Of a DNA stretch of 64,000 bases, positions 62,365-64,000 are shown one piece after another (the first letter of the stretch is position 1; each line of letters begins with the position of its first letter). Below the pieces are notes generated by a model. The model ran no database searches. It had not been told where the DNA came from and worked only from the letters and a program-made list of their open reading frames with translations. Both the position numbers and the translations under genes were made by a program. Origin of the DNA: CAIYUC01 sp963682005 (GTDB lineage: Bacteria; Bacteroidota; Bacteroidia; Bacteroidales; FEN-979); the NCBI GenBank assembly GCA_963682005.1, contig OY820914.1, forward strand, positions 2,294,001-2,358,000. Direction: 5' to 3'.

Positions 62365-63708
62365 TTATGAATTCCTTCCACCCTTCAGAAAGATCCTCCT
62401 GTAGTACCAGTAGTTCAGGCTAAGCATCATGGTGGAGATGGGATCCCGGGTGGCAATGAAAGTCCGCAATCCCCTGATCAGGATCTGCGGGGGGAAAAAG
62501 ATCTTTCCAAGTGCTGCCAGTATTTCCTTTAAGAGATGATCGGTCTGAAGGACCGGATGACTTATGGTGGGCTCGAAATAGTCGTAACGGCTCCAGTCGC
62601 GGGGGAAATCGGTGTAAAGCAGTCGTTTTTCGGCGCTGACTTTTTCAAACAACTGTGTACCCGGCAGCGGGGTGAGAACAGAGGTCTGGAACGAATCGGC
62701 GCCGCAACGCAGGGCATACCTCGCTCTTGCCCGGATGGTTTCGGCGGTGTCGGTATCCCATCCGAAGATCAGCCCGGCGATCACCCCGATCTTTTCCCGG
62801 TGAATGGCCCTGAATACCTTTTCGTAGCCTGTGGGTCCCATCGGAATATTCAGTTTTTTATTCGCCTCTTCCAGTTGTTCCCCGGATTCTGATTCAATGC
62901 CGAGAAACAGCATCCGGCAGCCGCTCTGGTAAGCAAGTTTAAGCAGTCCGGGATCTTCTGCAATGTTGACCGATGATTGGGAAAGCCAGTATTTCTTTAT
63001 CCCCCGTTTGATGATCCCCTCGAAAAGCAGCCGGGCCCTTTCTTTTGAAACTTCGTTATGACCGATGATGTTGTCGTCGATGAAAAACACGAATTTCTGC
63101 GGGATCTCCTGCAGTTCGTCGAGCACTTCTTCGATGGGACGGAAGCGGTAATGCCTGCCGTTGAAGGCGGAAACGCTGCAAAAGGTGCAGTTCATCGGGC
63201 ATCCACGCGTTGTCTGGATGCCGGCACAGATATAGCCCGGATAGAACAGGTCGCGGCGGGGTTTGGGCTGGCGGATCTCGCGGCTGAATGATTCATTGTA
63301 CAGGCGTTTCAGGTTTCCTGATTCGAAATCACGGATCACCTGCGGCCAGTTCGATTCGGCTTCGCCCTGCACGACGACATCCACATATTTCATTCCTTCT
63401 TCCGGAAGCATCGAAACGTGGATCCCGCCCATCACGGTTGGAATGCCTTTCTCCCGGTAAATGGCAGCAATCTCGTACGCACGCGGCGCGCTGCTGGTAA
63501 AAGCCGTCAGCCCGACAAGATCTGCTTCATAATACCTGAATTCCCGGAAATTCTCATCAATGATCTTGATCTTCCAGTCGGGAGGGGTGAGTGCCGCGAT
63601 GATGCCAAGGCTCAGGGGCTGGTTCCGCGTGGCCTCATTGATATGGAACCCCGGCCGGAGCTGGTTTGCAGGATTGACAAGAAGTAATGTTTTCCGTTTC
63701 ATGGGCAT
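62365..63708 (-). CDS. B12-binding-domain radical SAM protein
   Basis: 447 aa. N-terminal B12-binding-type Rossmann domain (about 1-135): LSLGIIAALTPPDWKIKIIDEN, DLVGLTAFTSSAPRAYEIA, PTVMGGIHVSMLPEE. The radical SAM core (about 145-380) holds the 4Fe-4S motif C-P-M-N-C-T-F-C in TTRGCPMNCTFCSVSAF. The C-terminal 60 residues are basic and helical. These enzymes methylate or rearrange lipids, bacteriohopanoids or natural products using cobalamin. The canonical B12-ligand histidine (DxHxxG) is absent, so cobalamin may bind base-off without it. The start overlaps the stop of the gene to the right (TGATG). Confidence 0.87.
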   Translation of the reverse strand: MPMKRKTLLLVNPANQLRPGFHINEATRNQPLSLGIIAALTPPDWKIKIIDENFREFRYYEADLVGLTAFTSSAPRAYEIAAIYREKGIPTVMGGIHVSMLPEEGMKYVDVVVQGEAESNWPQVIRDFESGNLKRLYNESFSREIRQPKPRRDLFYPGYICAGIQTTRGCPMNCTFCSVSAFNGRHYRFRPIEEVLDELQEIPQKFVFFIDDNIIGHNEVSKERARLLFEGIIKRGIKKYWLSQSSVNIAEDPGLLKLAYQSGCRMLFLGIESESGEQLEEANKKLNIPMGPTGYEKVFRAIHREKIGVIAGLIFGWDTDTAETIRARARYALRCGADSFQTSVLTPLPGTQLFEKVSAEKRLLYTDFPRDWSRYDYFEPTISHPVLQTDHLLKEILAALGKIFFPPQILIRGLRTFIATRDPISTMMLSLNYWYYRRIFLKGGRNS

Positions 63709-64000
63709 CAGTCGATCAGCCAGTTCTTTGGTTTTTTCGCATTCCCGAAAGTCATGCTCCGGTAGTTCCAGTTGCTCATGTAAGACCAGTAAGCCGTTGT
63801 AAGGCTCCGTGTCCTGAACCAGGTTTTCAGCATCCTGCGCTTCAGGAATGAAGGCTCATAAACCTTGTCGATGGCCCTGAAGATGTAATCCTGCATCTCT
63901 TCCCTGCTCATGGTATCGGGCCGGAAAACCAGGGATTCATAGCCATAGTGCTTCCAGTCGCCGGGGAAATTGTTCAGCACGAGGCGATCCTCTTTCACGA
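63708..64000 (-). CDS. second B12-binding radical SAM protein, C-terminal part (cut by window edge)
   Basis: The last about 97 codons are visible; the rest lies beyond 64000. LNNFPGDWKHYGYESLVFRPDTMSREE and the basic helical tail parallel the end of the neighbouring radical SAM protein (DFPRDWSRYDYFEP, then PISTMMLSLNYWYYRR). They are tandem paralogues in one operon. Confidence 0.75.
   Translation of the reverse strand, partial: VKEDRLVLNNFPGDWKHYGYESLVFRPDTMSREEMQDYIFRAIDKVYEPSFLKRRMLKTWFRTRSLTTAYWSYMSNWNYRSMTFGNAKKPKNWLID

Overview
The window comes from a member of the Bacteroidota, probably Bacteroidales-like and free-living. The evidence is the recurring promoter -7 box TAnnTTTG, four proteins with type IX secretion (T9SS) C-terminal sorting domains, two FISUMP-domain surface proteins, a TonB-dependent receptor with a carboxypeptidase-regulatory-like N-terminal domain, an EFR1-type ferredoxin and DUF4136/VWA lipoproteins. 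There is no rRNA gene, so nothing finer can be said. One tRNA (Arg, anticodon CCG) is present. No phage, conjugation or CRISPR genes were seen.

Layout. 1-3.1 kb, minus: a GT39-type glycosyltransferase cut by the left edge, a membrane-anchored PHP-domain protein and an Nramp metal transporter. 3.2-10.3 kb: a small beta-grasp-like protein coupled to a secreted 5'-nucleotidase, a REC-PAS-PAS-HisKA_2 sensor kinase, an ABC-F ATPase and an Rh-type ammonium channel. 10.5-20 kb: a cell-surface block of lipoproteins, FISUMP proteins, a tail-fibre-like adhesin and an outer-membrane barrel. 20-23.3 kb, minus: an AsmA/DUF748-like protein, tRNA-Arg and an EFR1 ferredoxin. 23.4-31.3 kb, minus: two very large gingipain-type (C25) peptidases exported by T9SS. 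31.6-34.0 kb, minus: rbfA, a methyltransferase and a LolC/E permease. 34-40.4 kb: a YdeI/OmpD-associated protein, an ABC exporter, MprF and an unusually short PBP4/DacB. 40.6-44.3 kb: a three-gene propionyl/acetyl-CoA carboxylase (biotin carboxylase, biotin carrier, carboxyltransferase). 44.4-48.5 kb: a papain-like T9SS peptidase. 48.5-49.4 kb: a GxxExxY gene inside inverted repeats, followed by a decayed second copy. 49.5-57.3 kb, plus: M20 amidohydrolase, TPR protein, RsmA, TMTC-like membrane TPR protein and a fatty-acyl-AMP ligase. 57.5-62.1 kb: a TonB receptor and a T9SS cargo. 62.4-64 kb, minus: two B12-binding radical SAM proteins, the second cut by the right edge.

Two themes stand out. 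First, intergenic DNA is packed with short tandem repeats of many unrelated units (7-, 8- and about 9-12-mers) and with long two-hairpin palindromes. In two places a repeat family runs into the signal-peptide coding region of an exported protein. Second, the GxxExxY nuclease-like gene sits in a 518-bp unit with 31-bp terminal inverted repeats, one of which contains the gene's own stop codon. A 306-bp internally deleted copy follows, an arrangement like a transposon and its MITE. Both merit follow-up.

The surface proteins (T9SS peptidases, TonB receptor, FISUMP and VWA lipoproteins, MprF, LolC/E) suggest a cell that degrades external protein. The biotin carboxylase cluster suggests propionate/methylmalonyl-CoA interconversion or odd-chain carbon metabolism.
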